Assembly: GCA_950295325.1 (NCBI GenBank)
Contig: OX485807.1
Span: 10,629,001 to 10,693,000, forward strand
DNA: 64,000 nucleotides
From: Polytrichum commune
Lineage: Eukaryota > Streptophyta > Polytrichopsida > Polytrichales > Polytrichaceae
Reading direction: 5' to 3'
This document shows, piece after piece, positions 26,101 through 38,132 of this stretch. Numbering within the stretch: position 1 is the stretch's first letter; the number at the start of each line of letters is the position of its first letter. The notes under the pieces were generated by a model, which had not been told where the DNA came from, did no database searches, and saw nothing but the letters and a program-made list of their open reading frames with translations. A program made the position numbers and the translations under genes.

Positions 26101-26660
26101 TGAAAGACACTTGTATGCGGTAATTCTCTTTCTCCCTCTCACATTGGTAATTATTTATAAAGGTGATTCACATCTAGATCTAGACTAGATCTACAAGATT
26201 TCTAAAATTAAAACAAAGATAGAACATTCCTTCATGAACATTCAATAATAAACATGGAATCTAGTGTGTAAGCTTTAATGAATAGCCAAAAATATAACAA
26301 TTGAAGGAGGGGACATACATATATAGACAACTATAAAAACATATCTAAATTAAATAAAGTGAGAACATAAGTCTCTTTATATTGTACATCCAAAAATATG
26401 TATGAAATTATTACTAATAAGTAGCCAAAAATATAATTGAAACTTCATGGACCTTACGCATGGCCAACAAAATAGCAAGACGACACTATGGCCCACAAGA
26501 ATGTGATTATAATCTACAAGATTAATAGCATAACTTTAGTGGTAGCCCGTATGCCTAAATGGCTCAATGGCGGTCCAAAATAAACGTGGTCCGGACAACA
26601 CAAATGACCATTGTGTTCATTCTAAGTGTACAAAAGAGCCGTGATCTCTACTAGTGTCTC
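23197..26660. other. Intergenic, AT-rich, no gene seen
   Basis: No supported coding region. About 25050-25110 is rich in the word TGTACATT and its complement. 25766-26130 holds two copies of the repeat also seen at 6655-6870. Confidence 0.5.
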
Positions 26661-28205
26661 TCAATGACTTTGGTTTTGTTGCCAAGAACTCAAGAAGATA
26701 CAATAATGTATATCCAATGGTATCTTATTTGACATAGTTGATTTCCATGGGCACTAGACAATAGACAATATAAGAAGAATAAGAAAGTTCATTATGCATG
26801 GGCCTTAAGATAATAAGAAATCTCAAAAAGCTTATATCATAAGAACATGCATTATCGAGTCTTATTATGACTTATTATATCTTTCTTTTTTACATTTGCT
26901 TGTCAACCATGTCCTCATTTGAAGCTCTTTCACAATTGCAAATGGAAATTTGCCTACAGTGACTGTTGCTTGTGTTTGTCTCCACAACTGTTTTGCAATT
27001 GCAAATCAAGACACCGAGAAACTGTGTTACTTCAATCACTAGATTCACATCTGAATTCCACTTCAACTTAATACACTTCTAGAGAAACAAACAATTTACC
27101 TATGCACTAGGTATGCACCCTACAGTTGGAGAGAACGCTTTACTAAACTTTACTTTCATTAGCCAATAAACTCCAATGCAGACATCATTGCAGCCATTCA
27201 AATTGTATTCACTGTAAAGACTTCACAGTGTGGAATTCAAAAGTAGTAAATATGATACCAGTAGTGTTCGTGACACATCAACATATGTTTGTGAAATCAA
27301 AATGCATGGGAATGGCTCAGGCAGTGGGTCTCACGTGGCTCAAGTTAGTGTAGTGTTCTCATTGGAGATAAATTTTCTCTACAGACATGCCTGTAAGTGA
27401 GGATTAGGGGACAATGATCGGAGTCTAGCAACAATGAGGTTACTTCTTCTCCATTAACAATAAAAACAAGAATGTCTGTACTCAAATTGAGAAGTACAGA
27501 CTCGGACTCTTTTAACTTTTAGTTTTGTACAGACAACCAGTGAGTTTCTGTATTCCAACTGGATTATAAAATGATGGTCAAGAACAACTGCTGGTACCAT
27601 TCTCCCTCTTTAGTATGACAAGTTTGGGAAACACAAAAAAAGTTGTATTATCGAGGTGTCGTCTTCTCATTAATATGACAAATGGCGTAAACTTGTCATA
27701 TTATTGAGGGAATATGAAAACATAAGTAACATGAGCTTAAAAATATATACAACAAGTTTGAGTAATATAGATGGTATGAAATAATAACTTATAACTCCAA
27801 ACAAATATAAATATTTTCAAGGACTCTTGAAATAGGAGTCCAAAGATTTATGGTGTTGCATGTCACTCTAGCCCTAACCATGTCCATTCGACACTAATGA
27901 CTCTAATTTTCATTAAGTTCCCAATGATAAGTGAAGTTCCTAAGTAGTTCCCAAGTGAAAATGAATGTATTTTAGATGTACATAACATAGATGAAAGAAA
28001 TTTTAGCATTAACTACCTCTTTAATATGACAAAACGGAGATTCTAAATGTTGCATTATCAAGTGGCAGAGTCGTATAAAAGAATGACTTTTGAACTAAAA
28101 AGTTTGGTCTCGCAAAAATGTGTCGTAATATCGAGGATGTGATATAAACAAGTGTCGTATTAATGAGGTTATACTGTACTAACTAAAAGTCATCACATCA
28201 TGGAG
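26661..28205 (+). repeat. Long dispersed repeat, copy A (mate at 41250-42415)
   Basis: Aligns in the same orientation with 41250-42415 at high similarity, starting near CTCTCAATGACTTTGGTTTT and ending near AAAAGTCATCACATCATG. The two copies differ by two insertions: this copy holds a 580-bp pogo-like element (27597-28176), and the other holds a 221-bp hAT-type MITE. No coding sense or terminal repeats were seen for the repeat itself. Confidence 0.8.
27597..28176. mobile_element. Pogo/Lemi-like (Tc1-mariner) non-autonomous element, 580 bp
   Basis: Flanked by TA (27595-27596 and 28177-28178). The right end read inward is CAGTATAACCTCATTAATAC, very like plant Emigrant/Lemi1 and pogo ends. The left end CCATTCTCCCTCTTTAGTAT aligns with it at most positions of the following 24 bp. 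Further inside, ATTATCGAGG/TCGATATTACGACA words recur as subterminal repeats. The related repeat at 41.25-42.4 kb lacks the block, supporting insertion here. There is no open reading frame of note. Confidence 0.7.
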
Positions 28206-29700
28206 AGCCGATCACACTAAATGGAAAGCTCATTTTTTGTAGATGAATAAGTCTCCCACAGTAATTTTCATGGTGGGCCATCACCGTCCAACTTGCATGA
28301 CGGTGTTGGAGATGGCCACCACCTACACTCTCACATCCACGTTCGGATGTGCGTAAGACATGTGGGTCCCCCACCACTCAAAACGCGTCGGATGTATGAG
28401 TCCTTCCACCACCAAAAATGGCAGTCCTTCCAAGATTAGCCTCTATTGGTCACTCTCTTCCGGTTCCTACACATTGGAAAGTTTCTTCTAAGACACTTCC
28501 TCATTGTGTTGTGCATCTCTACATTCAACACAACTCCATGTTAGTTTCTTCAACTCTTCATGTTGGTTTCTTCAACTCTTCAGCTTAGTTTCTTCAACTC
28601 TTAAACTTCAAGGGTTATTATTTGTTTCATGTGTAATGCCTAGAGCTTCCTTTAGTAGATCTGGCCTGAAGCTCTTTGGAGAGGCATCAAGACTCTGAAA
28701 TGCATATGTTTTCTCAAGAAATACAGAAGATGTTCAAGATCGATATAGGTCATAGAGCTTTAGAGAACACCATAGGTCTTGATGATTATCTTGTCCGGGA
28801 CTACATCAGACTCCGATTGGATTGTGTGATTTGCAGAAGGAATAAGAGCACAGATAGTTACAGGATTTGAGTGAGCTAGATTTTAGTCCATAAAGTGGAG
28901 GCTGAAAACGTCTGAGTTACTGCTCCAGATCATTTCAATTTCTAGAATAGATCACCATACATAGCTTTAGAGAGATCAACCACATATATACCCTCTAGAA
29001 CAGAACATGAAGAAGATGCTGGAAATACTTCAGCGAGATGGCTTTCTGAAACTTTTAAATACATGTTCTTTGTGAGAGTAAAATGCTTTCAACATGTTGC
29101 CTGTCATGCATACGTGAAGCAACGAGCTTGTCAAGTCTAGGCTAAATGGTTCAGTCACTTCTTCTGTTAATACTTGCAACTTGGTTTGACTTATTGCAAG
29201 CATCCAGAAGGCCCGTCCGGCTTCAGGTTATAGACGTTAATGTGTGCGGGTGTTCGGTTTATTTTTCATGTTCTCCAACTTCTACCAATTCATTTACACA
29301 ACAGACTTTGTGCTGCACTACCAACTCTACGATGAAACGTTTGAAAAAACTGGTTCATTATAGGATGAAGCATAATTATCCCCAAAAGTCTATGCCAACT
29401 CATTTGGCCGGTCATGACGGTGGCCACCGGCCGTCAAAACCAGATGTTGGTGTGAACAACTTGGCATCATGGCATCCCAATTATTTCACATCGGAAAGTT
29501 GACGGGAAGTTGGTGTGATCGGGGCAGACTTCCTTCTCCCTCCTTTCCTCGGTGCTCTCTTTTCCTCGATATTTCTGCATCAACCTATGACAAGCAATGT
29601 GGGACCTTGTTGCATTTCCTCGATGTTTCTCCCTCCTTTCCTTTTCGGTACGTGTCGGACATCTGAACCTTATGGTCGTACCCCCGGGGTAAAGTATAAA
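28206..29700. other. Intergenic, no secure gene
   Basis: Short open frames of 60-120 codons show no recognisable domains. A ctcttca/cttcaactc block is repeated three times near 28550-28610. Confidence 0.45.
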
Positions 29701-30720
29701 TTTCATGCAATTTGGGGTTTAATTATTTCATTGTTCCCCAAGCTCTGTACACTTTGGAATTTGCGAGAGGAGGAAGTGAATGATTTTAGTGGTGATGGGA
29801 CAACGTCATTCGGATATCGTTGTGTCGCAATGAACGGAGCAGTTAATCTTAGCAAACAGTCCATCTTCTTAATCTTCAAAAACTTGGAGCAATAAATTCT
29901 CATGGTTTGGTAGGTGATGAGATTGTGCTCATCGAATGCAGTCCATTGGCACCCTTCCGATCGAAATTGGAGTTTTAGTGAGTGAGATTTCAACTTTATG
30001 GGAGAGCCGGAGTATTCTGGTTCCTCGGGGTACCCCATAAGGTTCACTGTGTTTGAGATCATATGAAGACTGTGATTGACTTGACCATCAACGTGTAGTG
30101 CACGAACATGGAGAATGCAATGTAGAGCGCATTTAAATCTCCATTTGATATCCTGGAAGATAGATACTAGCAGTTGCAAAAAAATCGCATGTTTTAATAT
30201 CTCTATACTGCTCTGGGATGAAGTTGGTCAGCATATGGCTGTCATATCGAAAAGAGCGAAGTTCGAGTGTGGATCTTAGAGGCTGGATGCGGGAAGGAAT
30301 GTAACTTCTGCGGGGAAAGATGATCTTTATGGCATGATCACAAGTTTTACACCAAACACAAACACAAAGGGGTGCTAAATCGGGGGGAGTAGTCTCAATA
30401 TCGGTCCCAGATGTTCACTAGATATGAGCTTTATAAACTGCGGGTCTCGTGATCAAAACTAATATCTTCCAACACACAAGGCCTTACGTACATACATAGA
30501 AATAGTTGAAGTTAAAGATTCTATCTGATCAATGAGTGTGAGGTATTAGTAGTTGATTCACTTACAGAGGATTTGGAACTCACCGTCTAAAAGTTGAATA
30601 TTTGAAAGAGTGGAAAGCTTTAGAGGGAGAGACCCCTCAAAATGAATTGGTGGTATGGAGAACGTGTGGGAGCCTCGTTTGTTAGAAACCCGCTGTAAAT
30701 TGGCGGTAAGGGTTTTCAGG
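29700..30720 (-). pseudogene. Possible decayed leucine-rich-repeat gene
   Basis: Minus-strand frames contain pieces that look like LRR units: FEGSLPLKLSTLSNIQLLDG at about 30660-30590, directly followed by a GTGAGT donor, and YIPSRIQPLRSTLELRS with MLTNFIPEQ at about 30315-30210. The pieces are in different frames with stops between them. The 158-codon frame at 29703-30179 does not continue the pattern clearly. This would fit an old receptor-like gene, but the match is short and could be partly chance. Confidence 0.3.
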
Positions 30721-30980
30721 GGTGTGTTGATAACGGGCGAACATGGTCGACCTCAAATTTGCAGCTGATATATGACCTCAATCAATGCAATTGTGTGGCA
30801 TTCATGACGTCGTTTACTCCCTGATCTCCATGATCAGCTGGAGTTTGCTAGGAGCAAACATTTAGTTGAAATTAACTCGTTCACATCCTCGAGACTAGGT
30901 AATTGATCATAGGACTGTCAGAGCTGAATCTCTGATCCGACTGGTCACTCGATCATCGTCATTAAAATTTGGTGTTAATC

Positions 30981-32729
30981 ATGGCATCATGGTGTGCAGC
31001 GAAGAAGTGCCCAGCCCAAGATGATTGCAGAGGCTACATCAACAAAAACTATGGCAACCAGACCGCCCAAAACTTCGTTGCATGCTGCGAGATTCTGTGC
31101 GGCCGATCGGCCAACGAAATGTTGGTGGCTCTCCGATGCGGCGGTGCCACGACTGCGACAGCGTGGGGCATTATCTTCTACTTGCTGCTCCTCTTGTTCG
31201 CCGGGGTGTACATCCTGACCGTGGGGCCATTTGTGAGAGCCAAGTCGGTCACATACTGGTTCGTCACGATCGGATCCCTTATCTTCACCACGGGAACGGG
31301 CGTGTTTGTGACGACAGCCACGAGCCCCTTCCGTGTACTCCAGAGCGTGCCCGCGTTGGGGGCAATGAACGTCGCGGTCTTCTTCTACTTCTACTCGGGG
31401 TTCCAGTATGCGGTGGGGCTTGCGTACGAAGGCGGGCCGCTCTTTGTTTTCATCGCCACAGCATACGCGATATGCAAGGAGGTCGCAGAATTGACTCCTG
31501 AAAATACGTTCATGCGTGATGCCAACAGGGTCGCTCTGGCGATGTTAGTGATAGCGTTCCTCTGGATCGGTCACAGCGTATGCTACCGGCTTTACGGATA
31601 CCGAGTGGATTGGAGACTGCAGGAATCCTTATTGCCTATGGATAGGTTGCTCAGGAGAGATGAACGCCTGAATCCAAATTTCCAGCTCGGCGCCGCGCAG
31701 GGCCACCCTACATGGCGAACACCTATGGGCCAGAGCTCGAGCGTGGTCTTGACTGCTCTCGCGTGGACCGTGAACATCCTTGTGAAGGAAGACTTGGCCC
31801 ACCAGAGATGTAGACCGGATTGGGTGTTTTATGTCATGTTATTCGGTGCTCCGTGTTTAATCTCTGTGACTATTTTGTGGAACGTGTTCAGCGGGACTCG
31901 CTGCCGAAGTATAAAAAACCTCGAGAGGCTGGAACACTATCCTGGAGCACCTAACCCAGAGCCTTCTAGGGGAAGACGAGATAGGTCCTTCAAAGGATGG
32001 ATTAGATCCGGCCTCAAATATTTCTCACGTTCTTCTTCTGCGCCACCTGTTGATGATGAGACTACTCATACCACCGTGACCACTCGTAAAGCGTATTACC
32101 CAGGTTCAAAAGCCTACGTGGATTACATGCACCATTTCTCAAATATTAATGATGTCAAGCAATGGAATTCTAAGGTGTGGAGTGAATATATCCAAGCTGC
32201 TGCATTACAAAGGATGGGAAGAAATACTTTGTTTGTAGAGAGTGTTCCTCCTGATAGACTGGAATGGACCGACAAATTCATTGGCTTTTTAGCATGGTTC
32301 TCAGCTCAGGGAGGCTTGGTGATGTCCATTCCAGGATTCTTAATTTTAATGTTGGTGACAGAGTTGTTGGCAGTATGTTTTGAGTCTGTTGGTTACCGCA
32401 TAATGGTAGAGACAGAGGTGACCCTGTCAGACCGCTTTGGGTTGGCCAAAGTGGTGGACGAATGCCATGTTGGAAAGAATCTGGAAGCGACACTAGATAA
32501 GGAACGTGCTTTTACTGCAATGTGTGAGCAACTTTTAAGAGCTGATGGGGGAACTGGAGCACGTGGTGTGGTATCAGAGAGAACTGCACGAAGTATTAAC
32601 CTGCACACGCTCCTTGACAACACAGGCCCATGCGAGCTATACAGTTTGCAGCATCAAATTTCAGTGTCTGCCGATCAAATGCACCATCTTTCCAATGGAA
32701 GCCACAAGCAGACTAGTCGAAGACACTAA
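30981..32729 (+). CDS. Intronless gene for a multi-pass membrane protein, function unknown
   Basis: One uninterrupted frame of 582 residues. The first ATG of the open frame is used; upstream codons in frame are only TTG/GTG. The N-terminal 55 residues are Cys-rich (CAAKKCPAQDDC, ACCEILC) and may be extracellular or lumenal and disulfide-bonded. About six to seven hydrophobic segments follow: roughly 60-80, 87-110, 125-165 (one or two helices), 183-205, 283-303 and 425-455. The loop between the last two is long and soluble, with a basic Ser-rich stretch (about 325-355). The C-terminal 120 residues are soluble. I do not recognise a family. The first part is GC-rich and the 3' part after about 31.8 kb clearly richer in A+T, as if the two parts had different histories. 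No neighbour suggests a role. Confidence 0.75.
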   Translation: MASWCAAKKCPAQDDCRGYINKNYGNQTAQNFVACCEILCGRSANEMLVALRCGGATTATAWGIIFYLLLLLFAGVYILTVGPFVRAKSVTYWFVTIGSLIFTTGTGVFVTTATSPFRVLQSVPALGAMNVAVFFYFYSGFQYAVGLAYEGGPLFVFIATAYAICKEVAELTPENTFMRDANRVALAMLVIAFLWIGHSVCYRLYGYRVDWRLQESLLPMDRLLRRDERLNPNFQLGAAQGHPTWRTPMGQSSSVVLTALAWTVNILVKEDLAHQRCRPDWVFYVMLFGAPCLISVTILWNVFSGTRCRSIKNLERLEHYPGAPNPEPSRGRRDRSFKGWIRSGLKYFSRSSSAPPVDDETTHTTVTTRKAYYPGSKAYVDYMHHFSNINDVKQWNSKVWSEYIQAAALQRMGRNTLFVESVPPDRLEWTDKFIGFLAWFSAQGGLVMSIPGFLILMLVTELLAVCFESVGYRIMVETEVTLSDRFGLAKVVDECHVGKNLEATLDKERAFTAMCEQLLRADGGTGARGVVSERTARSINLHTLLDNTGPCELYSLQHQISVSADQMHHLSNGSHKQTSRRH

Positions 32730-33554
32730 GTCATTTCAAGAATAATTTGCAGTGTAGCGTAGTGGCTACAATTAATTCATGTGCAGAGAAATTCCAGCCT
32801 CTGTGAGATTGCCTGCATTAAGGTAATCAGATGCTCTAGCAATTCAGGATTACAAGTTGCAGCTGTAGATTACAATCAACCATTTGTAGGGTAGCTGTTA
32901 CTACTAAGGGATTGCAGAAACTGTTTCAGTCATGATTTTTAGACTTGTTCTAATTTGTTTGCAAGCAATGTGATTTTTACGCAGGATTCCACAGGGTCGT
33001 TAAAATGTATGACTAAATTCTTGAAACATGATTCTTCTAGTCTGAACCAAAGAGCAGTATACGGCATGTGGATGGTTGCACATATAACAAAGCACTTGCT
33101 GAAGAAAAACCTTCACTCATACATATGCAACCTAATCCAATCACAAACATGATATACTGTAAATACAACATAGTTCCACATATCATCATGGGACCACAAA
33201 TATATCACAGTATAATATCAACACTCCAGTTATATTCCATTTGACTGTCTATAATTCCAGTCACTAAGTGAAACCCTAATACAAACCTTTCATAACCTCA
33301 TGAAAATGTTAGAAAGTAAGGAGGAGCCTATTTACAATAGTGGCACCCGCCACACAATACCCAAGCAAAAGTCCCTCTAGAAGTCTGCGCACTCACTAAC
33401 CTACAAGGATTTCATCATTGTGAAGGGCCTGTGAGAAGAAGTTCCATCACGGGAACCAACGTTACCTACCATGTATGTCTTAATGATATAACTGGATGGA
33501 TTTCTTTTATATGCATAGTCCAAAATGTCTCCGTTTTCTGTATCCCTTACCAAC
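32730..33554. other. Intergenic between convergent genes
   Basis: Contains the 3' flanks of the plus-strand membrane-protein gene and of the minus-strand tail-anchored gene. No further feature seen. Confidence 0.5.
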
Positions 33555-35816
33555 TCAGCGCCTGACAACAGCTGATCTCTTGAAAAGAACTATAGCCAAA
33601 ACCAGCACCGCAAGCATCATGCAAGCTTTGAGAGAGCGATCGGATAACTTAGACTTCTCATTGTCAGCACCATTCTTCTCCGCAGTATCAAGCAGTGATG
33701 CCAAGAATTCTTGAAAATTCTGAATGAATCTGGAGAAGACCTTGTGCTCCAAAAGAGTTGAAAGAAAATGTTGGAGGTAGTGTGAGAACTTTTTCCCTCC
33801 TGTTCTGAATCATTCTCAGGAGAGGCTGCAGTGAATAAACAATACAACTAACAAGCTCATGAGATGATGCAAGAGGTATTAAACCTGACCTCCTCAGGAT
33901 TCTGGTAGGAGCCTTCACAACTGGACCATTTGACAGGAATTGAGAAAAAGGTTACAAACAGTATGCAAAGGCATCATAGATCCTAAACATGTAGTCTGGA
34001 GATTGAGAAACAATGCAATCACACAAAAGATGAAGACCTACCCTTGAGTTCATTGTTGAAGTTTCGACGAAATTCTTGTATTTTTTCATTGGCCAACACT
34101 GCCTCCCACACTGCCTTGTCGGTTGCCAGGGCGGCCACCATACCCTGAACCGGCCAGCCAAAGGTTCCCTCTCAATACCCAAATGAATGTGCTTATGAGA
34201 ATCGTACTCTTCTGCACACCTCAATATTCATATCTTCAGATATTTAAAAAATATGGTGCACTCTCTCCCATATTGACAACAGAAAATATCGCACCTTCAT
34301 CCAATAGTGTGACTAGTTCTACGTAATTGTGTCTCTTGTGTCCTCACATCCTCCTCCAAATGGCACAGGAAAATGCATTCACCTGAATATTAAGGTTCCA
34401 TACCTGGATCTGAGGGTTGTGCTGGAACTGGTGAAGGGCCTCAATCATTGCATTGCTTGGAGCCTCTACGGTGTTGGCCGTCACCTGGATCGACAGAGGG
34501 TCCACCCACTCGAGCTCTGTGGGAGGCCCAAAAAGGTCTGAATAAACCTCCTCCACATCTCCGACTGTGGCCGGTAACAGTTAAATTCTCAGTCACCTCC
34601 GTTACTTCGACGAATCGTGGTGAGCTTCCTACTTGAGGTGTGCGAGTAGGAGTGACAAAGCCTCTGCAAAATATGCACACAAGACACACACGTTCCCACG
34701 AAACAAAACAAAATTAACACCAGAAGTTCGTGAAAGACTCAATACCAATTACTGTTATATTAATTCACAATTATGCACAACTGACTAGAATGATCAGATA
34801 ACTCCACGAGCAATTCCCGTCCAAAAAATAATAGCAGTACATACCAGAACGTTAGCATCTAACGATCCAACCGAAACAAACAATACTTCGAAAGACAATA
34901 ATAAGCCTACTGTCGAACCTGATGTCCTAAATTTGTCTGCCAATTCATGCACGGACATCACACCTAAACGCACTATGTGGCTGACTTTTGAAACAGTTGG
35001 CATCCACCTAGCCTCTATGAACCACAACCACTTGCTCTTCACACAACACACAAGAAGGGCACTAGGGTTGAAGAATCTAACGATCCAACTGCAACACACA
35101 TTACTTCGAAAGACGATAAGAACCACATTATCGATCCCCGATCTCCTCAATTTCGCTGCCAATTCATGCACCGACGTCACACACAAAAAAGAGCACTACA
35201 TAGCTGACTTGCGAACAATCGGCGTCCACCTAGCCTCAATTAACCGCAACCACGGACTCTTCACATAATATATAGCAGTGCATACGTATTGTTCCAAAGT
35301 ACGTGATAATAGCATCACAGGATAGTACATCTAAAGATCCCACCGCAGCAGACATTCCGTTGAAAGACGATAGGAAGCGCATTGTCGATGCCGATGTCCT
35401 CAAATTCGCTTCCAATTCATGCACCGACATCACACACAAAAAAAGCACTACATAGCTGACTTTCGAACAATCGGCGTCCACGTAGACTCTACGAATATAA
35501 ACCACGTGCTCTTCACACAATACACAAGGAGATTAGGGTTTTAGGCAAATGAAGCATACAAGCGAAGGGCGTTCTGCAGATCCGAGGACGCTTCTTCGAC
35601 TTCCTTCAACGTCGGAGGAGCTCCAAACACGTAGTGATCCCGCTCCTCGTCTCCCTCGAACTCCCAGTCATGGAGGCCCCAGAATTGCTTAGGCCCGAAT
35701 CTCACCGAGCTCGCACCCTGGGCCTGCTGTTGCTGCTGCACACCGTGAGCGCAGCGCGGCAAGTGCAGGACGGCACACGCATGGAGGTCGGGGCTGGCGT
35801 GGCCGCGCAAGCGCTG
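33555..35816 (-). pseudogene. Plant-specific tail-anchored protein gene, five exons, one frameshift
   Basis: Exons on the minus strand: about 35816-35560 (5' end uncertain), 34663-34404, 34144-34042, 33920-33890 and 33804-33555. Junction phases agree (2, 0, 1, 2). The protein has FGPKQFWGLHDWEFEGDEER and VFGAPPTLKEVEEASSDL, then FGPPTELEWVDPLSIQVTAN, MIEALHQFQHNPQIQ, ALATDKAVWEAVLANEKIQE, then LASLLDTAEKN and a single C-terminal helix ACMMLAVLVLAIVLF before a basic tail. It resembles an uncharacterised plant family whose conserved core is the LATDKAVWEAV segment; this is from memory. The terminal helix predicts a tail-anchored membrane protein. Exon 2 needs a one-base shift near 34570-34590 (between VTENLT and VGDVEEVY). 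It is therefore either a recent pseudogene or a sequence error. No ATG was found in the first exon, so an upstream exon is missing from my model. Confidence 0.6.
34845..35525. repeat. Three tandem copies of a 220-250-bp unit, inside intron 1
   Basis: The block CCAATTCATGCACGGACATC recurs at about 34939, 35159 and 35407. Around it the shared order is aagacgataagaa, ccaattcatgcac, cacacaaaaaa, tagctgacttt and cggcgtccacctag. The copies differ by substitutions and small indels. The array lies wholly within the first intron of the tail-anchored gene. Confidence 0.8.
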
Positions 35817-35829
35817 CAATACACTGCGT

Positions 35830-36893
35830 GGGTGGCCGCAGCTCCCACGGCGCGAGCCACGCTTCTAACATACTCAAGTCAACTGGTTTGGATCATCTCA
35901 CTATGGATGCTTGTCCATGTGACAAACCATTATACTATGGTTCAAAATCGGAAACCTATACATGTGCATCATGTGGTGCATCAAGGTACATGATAAAATA
36001 CTCAAGGCAAACACGTTTCGAGAAAGGTTAGCGCACAAACCCGATAAAACATCGATGTGATTTATGTTCATGATTATGAATTTGGATCATGAAGATTGTT
36101 ATAATTTTAGGTTTTATGTTGTGGGAGTATGTGTATAACATCCTACATGTATGTTTATGGCATAAAATGTTTTATTTCCTCTTAATACCTCAATAGCAAG
36201 CCTATCTGGGATGTCTGGCATTATCAACTTTAATGAAGTGGCATAAGCAACATAGGAAAGATGATGGCATATTAAGAGGTCCTTATGATGGTAAGGCCTG
36301 GAAAAAAAATGAAGTATTATGAAGTTTTTTAAAAGATGGACGCTAGACATGTGCATTTAGGAATGAGCATGGACAAAGTTAACCCAGTTGGCTAGGAACA
36401 TACTAATCCTTCAACTTGGTCCATTGTCCTAGTTAATTGCAACTTGCCTCTGGACTTGAGCACAAAACCTAAGCATATCCATTTTGATTTTTTTTTATCA
36501 ATAGTATCATATATGATATTCAATATACATTGACTGGTAATATTATGTAAGTGTTTTCGGAGGTAGGGCAACCCTCTCTCTAGTAAGAGTTGCTAAATTA
36601 TTCTCTTTGACATTGAACCAAGAGTGAATTACCCACTCTCTCAATGATAATCACCCTCATTAAGTGGACTTGTGACTCAACACACTCTTACCATATGTGG
36701 GAGAGGATAAAGGATTAAGAATGTAATCAAGACAATACTACATGCACACCTCATATGGTATCCATGCTCACATGATCTCTTTGTCATTTCTAGATAGAAT
36801 ATAAAAGACATGAACCTTCTTTTGAGATAAAATACTTTACTTGCTAAGAAAGTGGGTGTGCGCACATATGAGGGTGCATTGTCACCAACTCTT
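35830..36893. other. Intergenic, no gene seen
   Basis: May hold the promoter and first exon of the tail-anchored gene in its first 200 bp. The rest is AT-rich without structure that I can name. Confidence 0.45.
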
Positions 36894-37306
36894 CAGGGCC
36901 GGTTTACACTATGGATCATGAAGTCGGACCATGGAAGATGGCCTTTGTCAATGGTCTGAGTTCATGGTCCAACTTCCATGGTTTGACTTCTTTAAAAATG
37001 AATGTTGAAAGCCTTGGGCCCCTCACTAGGTGCAAACCAAATGTGGACCAAGAAGAATGACCATGCACCAAAAAGTGAAGGTGCTGATTTTTTTAATACA
37101 TGCCCAAAAAAGGCAGTTTTGAAGAATTTTTTTTCAAGTTTGACCATTCTCTTGTCTTCTCTTGGGGTTCACTTGTCTTCCCTTCTTGTTGAATGTGTCA
37201 AAGATGTGGCTTGCAAATCTTCTCACAACAAATTTTCAATAAAATAAGCAATTTAATTTGTACATGTTCAATGTAATTTATATATGACATATTCCTTGTG
37301 TTGTCA

Positions 37307-38132
37307 CTACACTAAATAGGATATTTAGTGTTTGTTTATATTTAATGTTGTTACCAACCTACCTTTCTCCACACTAAATTTCAATTCTTTGATAATTAGT
37401 GTTAGAAGATATGTTGGAATTCTCCTTTTATCAATGTTATTTATTTTTATATCCTTACTAACACTAAATTCAAACACGTAACTTCCACATAATACCCCCG
37501 GGTACGCAACTCCCGTATTATATGGTCTTGATTATAATCACTTATAATGCATTTTAGTCCAATATTGAGTGATACAATTTGTTTTAATGTAGGAAACCCT
37601 TGTAGCCTTTCTAACAAGGAATCCAAAAATGTAATTATATATAGGAAATGAATATATTTTGAAGCATATAATTGCATTAAAAACCTAATTATATGAATTT
37701 TTTAATACATGTACCATAGGTCAAACTACCCAACTTTTTGGACTTTTTAATAAAATTTTAACATTGTGAATGAATTATAATTTTAATGGGAGGCAACTAT
37801 TTGTGGCTTATAATTTTAATGGAAGGCTTAATAAATATGCAACCCAACTTTTTTTTCATCTCATTTTATTTAATTTGGTCTTCACCCAACTTTTTTATCA
37901 TTTTAATTTGATATAATTTGATATAATTTTTACAAAAGCCGTCCTCTAAGCCGTTTTAAGTACGATGCCCCCTGCGTATAATATGGGAGTTGCATACCCG
38001 GGATAATACCATAGTTGATATTTAGTGTTTGATTTTACATTTAATGTTACTTACTTTCATAGGATTATTGATATTTAGTGTATGCATACGTATTTAGTGT
38101 ATCAAACACTAAATATCCTATTTAGTGTAGTA
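37307..38132. mobile_element. CACTA-like MITE nested in the 36894-38751 element
   Basis: The ends share CTACACTAAATAGGATATTT and further bases, about 28 bp in all. The left end reads CACTACACT, so a CACTA family is likely, though the right end has one mismatch in that pentamer. The word ACACTAAAT occurs repeatedly near both ends in both orientations, like CACTA subterminal repeats. It lies inside the hAT-like element and is therefore younger. Confidence 0.65.
37490..38010. mobile_element. Third-level nested inverted-repeat element
   Basis: GGGTACGCAACTCCCGTATT near 37500 is repeated inverted near 38000 (AATATGGGAGTTGCATACCC), with the flanking ATAATACC word conserved too. The arms are about 30 bp and the interior AT-rich and non-coding. 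It sits within the CACTA-like MITE. Confidence 0.6.

Noticed and set aside
34560-34600. Mini-intron restoring the frame in exon 2 of the tail-anchored gene
   Set aside because: The available GT-AG pairs give introns of 17-41 bp and do not restore the needed phase, so a one-base frameshift is simpler.
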